A model generated the notes under the pieces. It did no database searches and had not been told where the DNA came from. It worked only from the letters and a program-made list of their open reading frames with translations. The translations under genes were made by a program, and so were the position numbers. From assembly GCF_003350545.1 (NCBI RefSeq), contig NZ_QQBA01000009.1, forward strand, positions 83,615 to 147,614: DNA of 64,000 nucleotides, read 5' to 3'. Positions 56,406 to 63,873 of this stretch are shown one piece after another; the first letter of the stretch is position 1; the number at the start of each line of letters is the position of its first letter. Source of the DNA: Flavobacterium glaciei. GTDB taxonomy: Bacteria; Bacteroidota; Bacteroidia; Flavobacteriales; Flavobacteriaceae.

Positions 56406-56490
56406 TATCGAAATTCCTGGATTTCGATACGAAATTCACGGAATTCCGATAACTACAGTTTGCGTAGAACCCCTTCCTATCCTAGTTTTG
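56406..56490 (+). promoter_or_regulatory. Promoter with palindromic operator (copy P2)
   Basis: A 24-bp dyad (TATCGAAAT and ATTTCGATA arms) at 56406-56429 and CGGAATTCCG at 56439-56448. Then TTTG at 56459-56462, 20 nt, TAGTTTTG at 56483-56490. A conserved TTCTTAGTAAGACGTT follows, as in copies P1 and P3. The dyads could also affect the divergent AraC gene. Confidence 0.78.
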
Positions 56491-56564
56491 GCTTCAGAAA
56501 AATGACAAAGTTTCTTAGTAAGACGTTGCTGTAAAAACAGAATCATTTTCTAAATTATAATCAG

Positions 56565-56726
56565 GCCGATTGTAAGGGAATAATACAGCTGTTCTGTAAC
56601 CCTATAAAAAACAAAGCATAGGATTTTCGATAAAGCTAATTTGTAATCCTTAAAAAACAAAGCAAACGTAATATACAGCTGACGGAATAAAGAATTTAAA
56701 TAAAAAAGAAAGTTCTCGAGAAACTC
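56565..56726 (+). ncRNA. Structured leader with three tandem hairpin units and a terminator-like hairpin
   Basis: Three units share a stem-loop with AGCT in the loop (AGCT at 56587, 56634 and 56677; spacing 47 and 43), separated by A-rich linkers reading ACAAAGCA. Unit 1 pairs AGGG with CCCT; unit 2 pairs GGATT with AATCC; unit 3 is degenerate. The leader ends with AAGTTCTCGAGAAACT at 56710-56725, a hairpin before a T-rich tract. It is about 92% identical over its first 140 nt to the leader at 58725, which has eight units. Confidence 0.65.
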
Positions 56727-56789
56727 CTTTTGTTAAAAAAAGAAATGTTTAATCTTGCCTGTCTGAGACAGGTTAAAAAACTAGAAATT

Positions 56790-56966
56790 ATGAATTTACA
56801 AAATTTGAATTTAGTAGAGCTGAATGCTCAGGAAGTACAAGAAGTTGATGGCGGCGGCTGGATTGCTGATCTAGAACAAGCTGTAATAGACTTAGATAAA
56901 AATTGGGATAATCTCAAAAAAAGATTTATGAACGGATACAATTCTTATGGTAACTGTGGTTGTTAA
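56790..56966 (+). CDS. Double-glycine bacteriocin precursor 1
   Basis: The start at 56790 (MNLQNLNLVELNAQEVQEV) gives 58 residues; an upstream frame extension is unlikely because it begins inside the leader RNA. The leader ends with Asp-Gly-Gly, the site for a C39 protease; the core is GWIADLEQAVIDLDKNWDNL and 16 more residues ending NCGC. The leader sequence NLNLVELNAQEVQE recurs in precursor 3. It is followed by precursor 2 after 19 bp. The C39 ABC exporter at 61723 is the expected processing partner. Confidence 0.85.
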   Translation: MNLQNLNLVELNAQEVQEVDGGGWIADLEQAVIDLDKNWDNLKKRFMNGYNSYGNCGC

Positions 56967-56985
56967 AAAATAATAAATAAAAACT

Positions 56986-57141
56986 ATGAAAAATCTTATA
57001 GAGTTAACGCATATTGAAATGATCACTATCAATGGTGGCGGTTTAGTTGAAGATATTGGATACGCTGCTCATGCTGTTGGATGTGCTGTCAAAAAAGCAT
57101 ATAATACGGTTGTAGACACAGTATCTGGTTGGTTTGATTAA
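56986..57141 (+). CDS. Double-glycine bacteriocin precursor 2
   Basis: A 51-residue peptide MKNLIELTHIEMITINGGGL and more, missed by long-ORF methods. The leader is short and ends in Asn-Gly-Gly; the core (about 33 residues) is GLVEDIGYAAHAVGCAVKKA and a tail ending SGWFD, with Gly-x3-Gly-like spacing and an amphipathic helix pattern. Together with precursor 1 it resembles a two-peptide bacteriocin. Confidence 0.75.
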   Translation: MKNLIELTHIEMITINGGGLVEDIGYAAHAVGCAVKKAYNTVVDTVSGWFD

Positions 57142-57259
57142 ATAATAAGCATTACTAAAATTATGGCTGCGTCAATTAAGCTGAACGCAGTCTATTTTGT
57201 AATGAAATTTACTGACCACTATTAACAATTTAATTTTTTTTTAATAATAATCCCTAATT

Positions 57260-57913
57260 ATGCAAATATTTTGCAATAAATTTCAAGAAAAAGACTTTGC
57301 TTTCGATTTTATATACCTTTTTTTAATTGTTATTATATTAAATATATCTTTTTTAATTTCAACGTATCTGATATTTAATAAACCAGTATTTGATACAGGT
57401 GATTTAAAAATTCTAAGAACACCTGAAAAACTACTCATATTTATTATAATAATTCCCATTATTGAAGAATTTTCGATGAGAGGTTTGTTTGTTATAAATA
57501 ATAAATTAAATATTATTTTATGGACAGTCTGTTTAATTGTAATTTTATTTACCTTTATTTCAAAACTTTGGGTTTTAATACCAATAACATTAGGTATAGT
57601 TGCTTTAAGTCTATTATTATTATTTAATTTTGAATTTAGGCAAGCTTTCAATCATTTCATATCAAATTATTTCTTACTGTTTTTATTTTTGACTTCTGTT
57701 GTTTTTGGATTATTACATTTATCAAATTATCAAACACTAGATACGCATACGGTATTAAAAATTTTGCCTAGAATATTAGGGGGATTTTACCTTGGCTATA
57801 TTGCCAATAAGTATGGCATTAAGTATTCAATTCTAATGCATTGCGTAAATAATATATTTCCTTTTTTAATGGTAATTTTTTACCAATATTTCGTAAATAA
57901 AATAATTATTTGA
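57260..57913 (+). CDS. CPBP-family intramembrane metalloprotease (bacteriocin immunity type)
   Basis: A 217-residue, seven-helix protein. It has CPBP (Abi/CAAX-protease) motifs: EE with Arg at IPIIEEFSMRGLF (Glu69, Glu70, Arg74), His153 in FGLLHLS, and His194-Asn198 in MHCVNNI. Such proteins often protect bacteriocin producers or help mature the peptide. It begins about 120 bp after precursor 2. A probable relic of a paralogue precedes the intact HlyD gene at 60340-60480. Confidence 0.82.
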   Translation: MQIFCNKFQEKDFAFDFIYLFLIVIILNISFLISTYLIFNKPVFDTGDLKILRTPEKLLIFIIIIPIIEEFSMRGLFVINNKLNIILWTVCLIVILFTFISKLWVLIPITLGIVALSLLLLFNFEFRQAFNHFISNYFLLFLFLTSVVFGLLHLSNYQTLDTHTVLKILPRILGGFYLGYIANKYGIKYSILMHCVNNIFPFLMVIFYQYFVNKIII

Positions 57914-58078
57914 CAAGCATTATGCGCACGAATTTTTCATATGGATTGTTAATATTTAGTTTTATAGATGTTATCGATTTTTAATCGCAATTGTATTTAT
58001 CAAATTATATTATTTTCACAAAAAAAGTTACTCCAAGAGATTGACATAATCGAATAATTAGTCCTTAAATAGATACTC

Positions 58079-58495
58079 ATGACCTTCTCCGAAGATCCCA
58101 TAAATACCCTGGAAAATCTTATCGCCAAAAACAAAACCAAGAATATTTCTATTTACTTAGTGTTGATTTTAGCTATACTTATTTTTCTGGCACTATTGCC
58201 TGTTATCAAAATTGATATCAGCAGCCAAAGTCGAGGTATAGTTCGCAGTACAACCGATAATGTTCCGGTAACCAGCTTGGTGAATGGTAAAGTGACATTT
58301 GTCAATCTCAAAAACAATAGTATCGTGCAAAAAGGCGATACATTGGTGCAACTGACCCAGGAAAACCTGGATACTGAGAAAGCCACCAATCAGGAGGTTT
58401 CATCAACTGTTCAAGATCAGGTTAATGATTTATCGCTTGTCATTTTAAGCAAAAGCAATACGCTGAAAGTGGCGAATAATGACAATCAAGCGTAA
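58079..58495 (+). pseudogene. Truncated HlyD-family secretion protein
   Basis: This 138-residue frame is a near copy (over 90% identical) of the first 133 residues of the intact HlyD at 60502: membrane helix near residues 23-43 and the first part of the barrel-sandwich domain. Identity ends after SNTLK, where it turns into VANNDNQA and a stop. The lost half includes most of the coiled coil and beta-barrel, so it is not expected to work as an adaptor. Confidence 0.85.
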
Positions 58496-58598
58496 ATCAA
58501 TAATTTTTATACGTTTTTCACTAAAATATTAATCCATTGTTTTTCAATTAATTAAAAATTAATAAATAAGAAATCCATGAAAACAATATCTGAATTCA

Positions 58599-58650
58599 CG
58601 GAATTACGATAACAACTGTTTGTTTAATCTTCTTCCATACTCTAGTTTTG
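58599..58650 (+). promoter_or_regulatory. Promoter with partial dyad (copy P3)
   Basis: GAATTCACGGAATTACGATAAC ends in the operator half-site; CGGAATTACG at 58599-58608 is the palindrome with one mismatch. TTTG at 58619-58622, 20 nt, TAGTTTTG at 58643-58650. The upstream 24-bp dyad seen at P1 and P2 is missing. Confidence 0.72.
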
Positions 58651-58724
58651 GCTTTAGAAAATGCGACAAAGTTTCTTAGTAAGACGTTACTGTAAAACGG
58701 AATCATTTTCTAAATTATAATCGG

Positions 58725-59109
58725 GCCGATTGTAAGGGAATAATACAGCTGTTTGTAACCCTATAAAAAACAAAGCATGGGATTTTTGATTAAGCTAATT
58801 TGTAATCCTCAAAAAAACAAAGCATAAGGGAATAATTCAGCTGTACAGTAACCCTTTCAAAAATTTAGAGCAATAGGTTTAGGTAAAGCTATTTGTTCCT
58901 CAAAAAACAAAGCATAAGGGAGTAATTCAGCTACATTGTAACCATTTCAAAAATACAGAGCATGAGGTGTAAAGCTATTTGTTCCTCAATAGACAAAGCA
59001 TAAGGGAATGATTCAGCTGTATTGTAACCCTTTAAAAAAAACAGAGTAAAGAGTTTCAAAGCTATAATCTCTAAAAAAACTAGCACAAAAGTTCTCGAGA
59101 AACTTTTTA
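58725..59109 (+). ncRNA. Structured leader with eight tandem hairpin units and a terminator-like hairpin
   Basis: Eight units each have AGCT in the loop: 58747, 58793, 58839, 58887, 58929, 58973, 59015 and 59060 (spacing 46, 46, 48, 42, 44, 42, 45). Two types alternate: A (AAGGG...CAGCTG...GTAACCCTT) and B (GAGG...AAGCTATTTGTTCCTC). Linkers read AAAAAACAAAGCAT, and in several units ACAAA can pair with UUUGU of the loop. The array opens with the hairpin AATCGGGCCGATT and ends in AAGTTCTCGAGAAACTTTTT, 37 nt before precursor 3. Confidence 0.7.
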
Positions 59110-59145
59110 TTAAAATGAAATGTGTAATTAAAAAAACCTAAAAAA

Positions 59146-59328
59146 ATGAATTTAGATAATTTGAATTTAGTAGAGCTGAATGCTCAAGAAGTACAAGAAA
59201 TCAAAGGGGGAGACTTCGGCATAGTAAGTGGTTTAATTGTTGGTGCTTTAATAGGATGGGCATTATCACAAGATTTAGATAAACTAGCAGAAGCATATAA
59301 TCATGGATATAATATGTCTAAAAAATAA
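59146..59328 (+). CDS. Double-glycine bacteriocin precursor 3
   Basis: A 60-residue peptide with leader MNLDNLNLVELNAQEVQEIK ending in Gly21-Gly22, nearly identical to the leader of precursor 1. The core, DFGIVSGLIVGALIGWALSQ followed by 18 more residues, has GxxxG-type spacing (GLIVG, GALIG) typical of two-peptide bacteriocins. Cleavage by the C39 domain at 61723 is expected. Confidence 0.85.
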   Translation: MNLDNLNLVELNAQEVQEIKGGDFGIVSGLIVGALIGWALSQDLDKLAEAYNHGYNMSKK

Positions 59329-59356
59329 AAAAATTAACTTATTAATATTAGATACA

Positions 59357-59536
59357 ATGTACAAAGAACTTAACAAAAAAGAATTAATCGAAATTGATGG
59401 TGGATGGAATGTAATGGAATACCTAGCAATGGGTATTGGATATGTGAATGGACATTTAACCAACATTAGCGATGCAATGATTGATGCAGCTGGTAGTCGA
59501 CCTGCAAATGCAATGTTACCTGGTTCAGGTAAATAA
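59357..59536 (+). CDS. Double-glycine bacteriocin precursor 4
   Basis: I start at 59357 (MYKELNKKELIEIDGGW), 59 residues, since an upstream frame start overlaps precursor 3. The short leader ends in Asp-Gly-Gly at residues 15-16; the core continues WNVMEYLAMGIGYVNGHLTN and ends PGSGK, again with Gly spacing. The 28-bp gap to precursor 3 supports a pair. Leader type resembles precursor 2. Confidence 0.8.
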   Translation: MYKELNKKELIEIDGGWNVMEYLAMGIGYVNGHLTNISDAMIDAAGSRPANAMLPGSGK

Positions 59537-59579
59537 TTTAAAAAGGTTGAACTACAAATTAGTTTAAATTAAATATTAT

Positions 59580-59672
59580 ATGAAAAAAAAAAAGATAGTT
59601 AAATTTATTATAATTGTAATTATAGTGATTGTACTTGTACAAATTTTGTTGCTTGATTTAGATCAGTTCTAA
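59580..59672 (+). CDS. Very small hydrophobic membrane peptide
   Basis: A 30-residue frame MKKKKIVKFIIIVIIVIVLV followed by QILLLDLDQF. One basic start and one helix. It may be a small immunity peptide or a leader-less toxin. A strong terminator follows. Confidence 0.45.
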   Translation: MKKKKIVKFIIIVIIVIVLVQILLLDLDQF

Positions 59673-59715
59673 AATTTTTCAAAAAAACTTAGCGTTTTAA
59701 TTTCTGTAATATTTC

Positions 59716-59757
59716 ACTTCCGTCCAATTTTGTAGGACGGAAGTATTTTAAATTTTT
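59716..59757 (+). terminator. Intrinsic terminator after precursors 3 and 4
   Basis: ACTTCCGTCC and GGACGGAAGT form a perfect 10-bp stem around 9 bases, followed by ATTTTAAATTTTTC. Confidence 0.85.
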
Positions 59758-59799
59758 CTTTTAAAATAACTGAGAACAAAAAATATTGGTTACAGCAAA

Positions 59800-59891
59800 A
59801 TGTGAGAAGTTCAAGCAGTTAAGAGGGTTGCGTTTGGATTGTTACTGGTCTTGTTGCTGCAAGAGTTAAAACTTATTGGGATGATTTATAA
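59800..59891 (+). pseudogene. Frameshifted bacteriocin precursor relic
   Basis: Leader-like codons EVQAVK (59806-59823) then a frame change give GCVWIVTGLVAARVKTYWDD and L, then stop. This is the layout of a double-glycine precursor with a GG region broken by a small deletion. No intact start is found. Confidence 0.6.
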
Positions 59892-59926
59892 AGAAAGATC
59901 TAGGAATTAATAATAATATAAAAATC

Positions 59927-60112
59927 ATGGGGAATTTAAAAAAATTTATTAGTGTTTGAGAGATTAAGCTAGAAGAGGCAATTGAAGTTATAGGAGGTCC
60001 TACTAGCTATGATGTTAGTTGGGCATAATATTGGGGAGGTATCATAGCAAGTAATTAATTTATGTCTAGTGTAAATATTATTCTTGCTCAGGCAGCATAC
60101 GATGCACATTAA
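59927..60112 (+). pseudogene. Bacteriocin precursor relic with three in-frame stops
   Basis: The frame from ATG at 59927 reads MGNLKKFISV, stop, EIKLEEAIEVIGGPTSYDVS and WA, stop, YWGGIIASN, stop, FMSSVNIILAQAAYDAH, stop. The leader-like IEVIGG and Gly/hydrophobic core show it was a double-glycine precursor. Stop codons are TGA, TAA, TAA. Decay is simpler than recoding. Confidence 0.7.
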
Positions 60113-60124
60113 AAATAAAAAATC

Positions 60125-60160
60125 AATCCACTATCAAAATTTTTTGATAGTGGATTATTT
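60125..60160 (+). terminator. Intrinsic terminator after the precursor relic
   Basis: AATCCACTATCAAAA and TTTTGATAGTGGATT pair perfectly over 15 bp around TT, followed by ATTTAATAAA. It closes the precursor segment. Confidence 0.88.
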
Positions 60161-60171
60161 AATAAACATCA

Positions 60172-60297
60172 ATGAAAAAAATGAAAAAAAATATTTTCAC
60201 AAGAAAAAAAATATTCTTAATCGTTATATTTTTAATAATACTATTTCAAATTATTAAAGATAGAAATGATTTTATTAATGGTCTAACGGGAAATTAA
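60172..60297 (+). CDS. Small membrane peptide, 41 aa
   Basis: MKKMKKNIFTRKKIFLIVIF is followed by LIILFQIIKDRNDFINGLTG and N. It has a basic start, one hydrophobic helix and a polar tail. It resembles the 30-residue peptide at 59580 in layout. No family is recognised. Confidence 0.45.
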   Translation: MKKMKKNIFTRKKIFLIVIFLIILFQIIKDRNDFINGLTGN

Positions 60298-60339
60298 TAA
60301 ATTTTACACAATTACAAGGGGATGCCAACGGCATAATAG

Positions 60340-60480
60340 TTCCATGCTAAGTATTCGAATAAATCCAGTAGGCTTTGCCTTGTAAGTTATGTCGCCAATA
60401 AATGTTATTCAGATTGTTCTGATATTTTGATGTGCTACCACAACGCGGGATTATATTTCTATAAACTAAATAAATTTTAA
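60340..60480 (+). pseudogene. Probable relic of a CPBP protease gene
   Basis: After two stops (TAA TAG), an open 46-residue frame runs RLCLVSYVANKCYSDCSDIL, then MCYHNAGLYFYKLNKF. It resembles the end of the intact CPBP protein at 57260 (GYIANKYGIKYSILMHCVNN), and the DNA aligns with gaps. The position before HlyD matches the order in the first unit. Similarity is modest. Confidence 0.45.
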
Positions 60481-60501
60481 ACTATTTATCATTAAAAAAA
60501 G

Positions 60502-61638
60502 ATGAACTTCAGTTCAGATCCAATAAACACCCTCGAAAATCTTATCGCCAAAAACAAAACCAAGAGTATTTCTATTTACTTGGTGTTGATTCTAGCTATA
60601 CTTATTTTTCTGGCACTATTGCCTGTTATCAAAATCGATATCAGCAGCCAGAGTCGAGGTATAGTTCGCAGTACAACAGATAATGTTCCGGTAACCAGCT
60701 TGGTCAATGGAAAAGTGACATTTGTCAATCTCAAGAACAATAGTACCGTGCAGAAAGGTGATACACTGGTACAACTTACACAAGAAACCTTGGATACGGA
60801 GAAAGCCACCAATCAAGAAGTTTATTCAACTGTTCAAGATCAAGTTTATGATTTGTCGCTTGTAGTTTTAGGCAAAAGCAATACGCTGAAAACGCCTGCA
60901 ATACAACAAGAATGGTACAGCTATGCGGGCAAACAAAGTGAATTGCTAAGCAAAATTACCCAAGCCAAAATAGGCTATGATCGCAACAAGCAATTGTATG
61001 ATAAAGGCGTGATTGCCAGAGCCGAATTCGAAAAATACAGCTTCGATTATACGTATGCCCAACAAGCGCTTTCCGTATTCGAGAAAAACCAACGCAGTGT
61101 GTGGCAAAACAAAAAGAGAGAACTCGAAGAGCAACTCAAAAACCTAAACGGAACACTCCAAAAAATAACCGTTGAATCCAAAAATTACGTTATAACTGCA
61201 CCTCTGTCAGGCACGATAGAAAATTTCTCAGGGATTCAAACCGGTTCTTTCCTGAATGCTTCGCAACCCATTGCCACTATTTCGGCAGTAGATCAATTGA
61301 TTGTAGAAAGTACCGTTTCACCTAACGATATTGGAATGATAAAGAAAAACCAAAAAGTAAAATTCCAATTGGATGCTTTCAATTACAATCAATGGGGACT
61401 GCTTGAAGGAAAAGTAATCGATATTGACCGTAATATTACTATTCAAGGGGAACAAGCTTTTTTTAAAGTACGATGCGCTCTGAATTCTACCGCAATGCAA
61501 TTGCAATCCGGTTACAAAACCCAAATTACAAAAGGAATGACACTCACTACGCGGTACATTATTACGAGAAGAAGTTTATTTGATTTATTGTTTGATAAAG
61601 TGGATGATTGGCTCAACCCGAAACAACTAGCCCAATAA
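60502..61638 (+). CDS. HlyD-family secretion protein (bacteriocin exporter adaptor)
   Basis: A 378-residue membrane fusion protein: short cytoplasmic N-terminus, one helix at residues 23-43 (ISIYLVLILAILIFLALLPV), barrel-sandwich lipoyl part, a coiled coil (about residues 120-220) and a beta-barrel, with YVITAPLSGTIENFSGIQTG near residue 228. It connects the ABC exporter to an outer-membrane channel. A partial duplicate lies at 58079. It is followed by the C39 ABC transporter gene after about 84 bp. Confidence 0.9.
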   Translation: MNFSSDPINTLENLIAKNKTKSISIYLVLILAILIFLALLPVIKIDISSQSRGIVRSTTDNVPVTSLVNGKVTFVNLKNNSTVQKGDTLVQLTQETLDTEKATNQEVYSTVQDQVYDLSLVVLGKSNTLKTPAIQQEWYSYAGKQSELLSKITQAKIGYDRNKQLYDKGVIARAEFEKYSFDYTYAQQALSVFEKNQRSVWQNKKRELEEQLKNLNGTLQKITVESKNYVITAPLSGTIENFSGIQTGSFLNASQPIATISAVDQLIVESTVSPNDIGMIKKNQKVKFQLDAFNYNQWGLLEGKVIDIDRNITIQGEQAFFKVRCALNSTAMQLQSGYKTQITKGMTLTTRYIITRRSLFDLLFDKVDDWLNPKQLAQ

Positions 61639-61722
61639 CCTCAAAAAGGAAATGGAATATAAAAACAATAATTTAATTCAGAGAAAGTCTTTTGTCTATT
61701 CTCTCTTATCTACTTTCTATTA

Positions 61723-63873
61723 ATGGCCACTATAAAAATAAAACAACATGATATCAAAGATTGTGGTGCTGCTTGTCTCGCTTCTATTGGCAATCATTAC
61801 AAAGTTAATCTGCCAATAGCCCGAATTCGTCAATTTGCCAATACAGATAAACGAGGTACCAATGTGCTGGGGATAATTGAAGCTGCCGAAAAAATGGGTT
61901 TTTCTACCAAGGGTGTAAAAGGAGGCATAGATGCTATTGATAAAATTCCGCTGCCTGCTATCGCTCACGTTATAGTAAAAGAACAATTGCATCATTATAT
62001 TGTTATCTATTCCGTTAACAAGACCAAAATTGAAGCAATGGATCCTGCCTATGGCAAAATGGAAACCTATACGTATGAAGAATTTCAAAAAATCTGGACT
62101 GGTGTATTGATTCTTTTTGCACCGAATGATGATTTCAAGGAATACAACGAAAAAGTTACTCCATTAAAACGCTTTTGGGATTTGGTACAGCCACATAAAA
62201 CCATTTTAATTCAGGCTTTGGTGGGTGCCATACTTTTTACCGTTTTAGGATTGGCCATGTCCATCTACATTCAAAAAATTACCGATTATGTTTTGGTGGA
62301 AGGCAACAGAAACTTACTGAATCTGCTGAGTGTTTCCATGATTATAATTATCATACTGCAAGCCTACATCGGTTCTAAAAAGAGTGTTTTTGTTATGAAA
62401 ACGGGGCAATTAATTGATGCCAAATTAATTTTAGGATACTACAAACATTTGCTACACCTACCACAACGTTTTTTCGACACAATGCAAGTAGGAGAAATCA
62501 CATCGCGGATTGGCGATGCGGTAAAAATTAGATCTTTTATCAATGAAGTGGCAATTGATATGATTGTCAATATTTTCATTGTAATTTTTTCCTTCACGCT
62601 GATGTTTACGTATTATTGGAAATTAGCGCTGGTAATTTTATTGGTGATTCCTTTTTATGGAGCTATTTATTTTATTTTAAATAAGTTTAATAAAAAAGTT
62701 GAACGCGTAATCATGGAGAATGCTGCCGAATTGCAAACGCAATTGGTGGAAAGTGTCACGCATATCAGAACCGTAAAAGAATTTGGCATTGAAGAATTTT
62801 CGAATCTAAAAACGGAAAACAAATTTGTAAAACTATTGTTTACTACCTACAAATCAGGTTTAAATAGTGTTTTCGCAGGGACTTCTACACAGTTTTTGGC
62901 TTCTATTTTTACCGTTATTCTTATGTGGATTGGTTCGGGTTATGTTATTGACAGAGCCATTACTCCTGGAGAATTATTTTCATTTTATGCTTTGATTGGG
63001 TATTTTACTTCGCCAGTTGCTTCCTTGATTGGGATGAACAAAACGGCACAAAATGCATTGATCGCAGCCGACAGGCTTTTTGAGATAATGGATTTAGAAC
63101 GGGAGGAAACTGAAAACAAAGTCGAATTGCAAAGAGAAAACATGGGAGATATAAAATTCGAAAATGTAACTTTCCGTTATGGCTCTCGAACAGAAGTTTT
63201 TAAAAATTTTAACGCCATTTTCAAGAAAAATGAAACCACGGCTATCGTTGGCGAAAGCGGAAGTGGTAAAACAACACTGATTTCACTGTTGCAAAACTTA
63301 TATCCCATAAAAGAAGGAAAAATTTATATTGGAGAGTACGACTCTCAATTTATTCATTATCAGAGTCTACGAAATTGTATTGGTGTCATTCCGCAACAGC
63401 TCAATCTGTTTTCGGGAAATATCATCGAAAACATAGCTTTAGGAGATTCCTTTCCTAATATTCAACGTATTTTAGATTTATCCAAACAATTGGGAATTAT
63501 AGAATTTGTTGAAAAATTACCCAATGGTTTTGAAACCCAAATTGGTGAAAATGGTGCCATGCTCTCGGGAGGACAGAAACAACGCATTGCTATAGCAAGA
63601 GCCTTGTATAAAAACCCGGAAGTTTTATTAATGGATGAAGCCACTTCTTCATTAGACACTAATTCGGAACGTATTGTAAAAGAAGTGATTGATAATTTTA
63701 AATCTCAGGGGAAAACAGTTATTGTCATTGCCCATCGATTGAGTACTATAGCTAACGCAAATACTATTTTGGTAATGGAAAATGGAACTATAGTAGAGTC
63801 CGGAAATCATAATGCGTTATTAGAACAAAAAGGAAAGTATTATGATTTATGGAATAAACAAGGATTGGTTTAA
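61723..63873 (+). CDS. Peptidase-containing ABC transporter (C39, bacteriocin exporter)
   Basis: The 716-residue protein has an N-terminal C39 peptidase domain (Cys14 in IKDCGAACLAS, His91 in HHYIVIY, Asp107 in MDPAYG), an exporter-type membrane domain at about residues 155-440, and an ATPase with Walker A GESGSGKTT, signature LSGGQKQR and Walker B VLLMDEAT. These exporters cut double-glycine leaders and export the core peptides. It should process the precursors in this island. No TolC-type channel gene is in the window. Confidence 0.95.
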   Translation: MATIKIKQHDIKDCGAACLASIGNHYKVNLPIARIRQFANTDKRGTNVLGIIEAAEKMGFSTKGVKGGIDAIDKIPLPAIAHVIVKEQLHHYIVIYSVNKTKIEAMDPAYGKMETYTYEEFQKIWTGVLILFAPNDDFKEYNEKVTPLKRFWDLVQPHKTILIQALVGAILFTVLGLAMSIYIQKITDYVLVEGNRNLLNLLSVSMIIIIILQAYIGSKKSVFVMKTGQLIDAKLILGYYKHLLHLPQRFFDTMQVGEITSRIGDAVKIRSFINEVAIDMIVNIFIVIFSFTLMFTYYWKLALVILLVIPFYGAIYFILNKFNKKVERVIMENAAELQTQLVESVTHIRTVKEFGIEEFSNLKTENKFVKLLFTTYKSGLNSVFAGTSTQFLASIFTVILMWIGSGYVIDRAITPGELFSFYALIGYFTSPVASLIGMNKTAQNALIAADRLFEIMDLEREETENKVELQRENMGDIKFENVTFRYGSRTEVFKNFNAIFKKNETTAIVGESGSGKTTLISLLQNLYPIKEGKIYIGEYDSQFIHYQSLRNCIGVIPQQLNLFSGNIIENIALGDSFPNIQRILDLSKQLGIIEFVEKLPNGFETQIGENGAMLSGGQKQRIAIARALYKNPEVLLMDEATSSLDTNSERIVKEVIDNFKSQGKTVIVIAHRLSTIANANTILVMENGTIVESGNHNALLEQKGKYYDLWNKQGLV

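Larger units (their letters stand above)
58496..59145. other. Non-coding region before precursor 3
   Basis: 650 bp holding promoter P3 and the eight-unit RNA leader; no open gene is seen. Confidence 0.7.

Noticed and set aside
57283..57651. 122-residue minus-strand frame
   Set aside because: It is antisense to the CPBP protease gene, which has clear family motifs.
58725..59109. CRISPR-like impression from regularly spaced repeats
   Set aside because: Unit lengths vary, repeats differ and keep base pairing instead of identity, no unique spacers are present, and no cas gene is in the window.
58725..59109. Tandem preQ1-I riboswitches, because of GTAACCC and an A-rich tail
   Set aside because: The loops are too long, the key ligand-contacting order is missing, eight tandem copies are unknown for that class, and no queuosine gene is nearby.
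59927..60112. Stop-codon recoding (selenocysteine or read-through)
   Set aside because: Three stops including two TAA, no SECIS-like element or known context; decay is simpler.
60310..60400. tRNA-like or structured RNA (TTACAAGG/CCTTGTAA, TTCGAAT)
   Set aside because: No acceptor, D or anticodon arm fits; the protein match to the CPBP C-terminus explains part of the region better.
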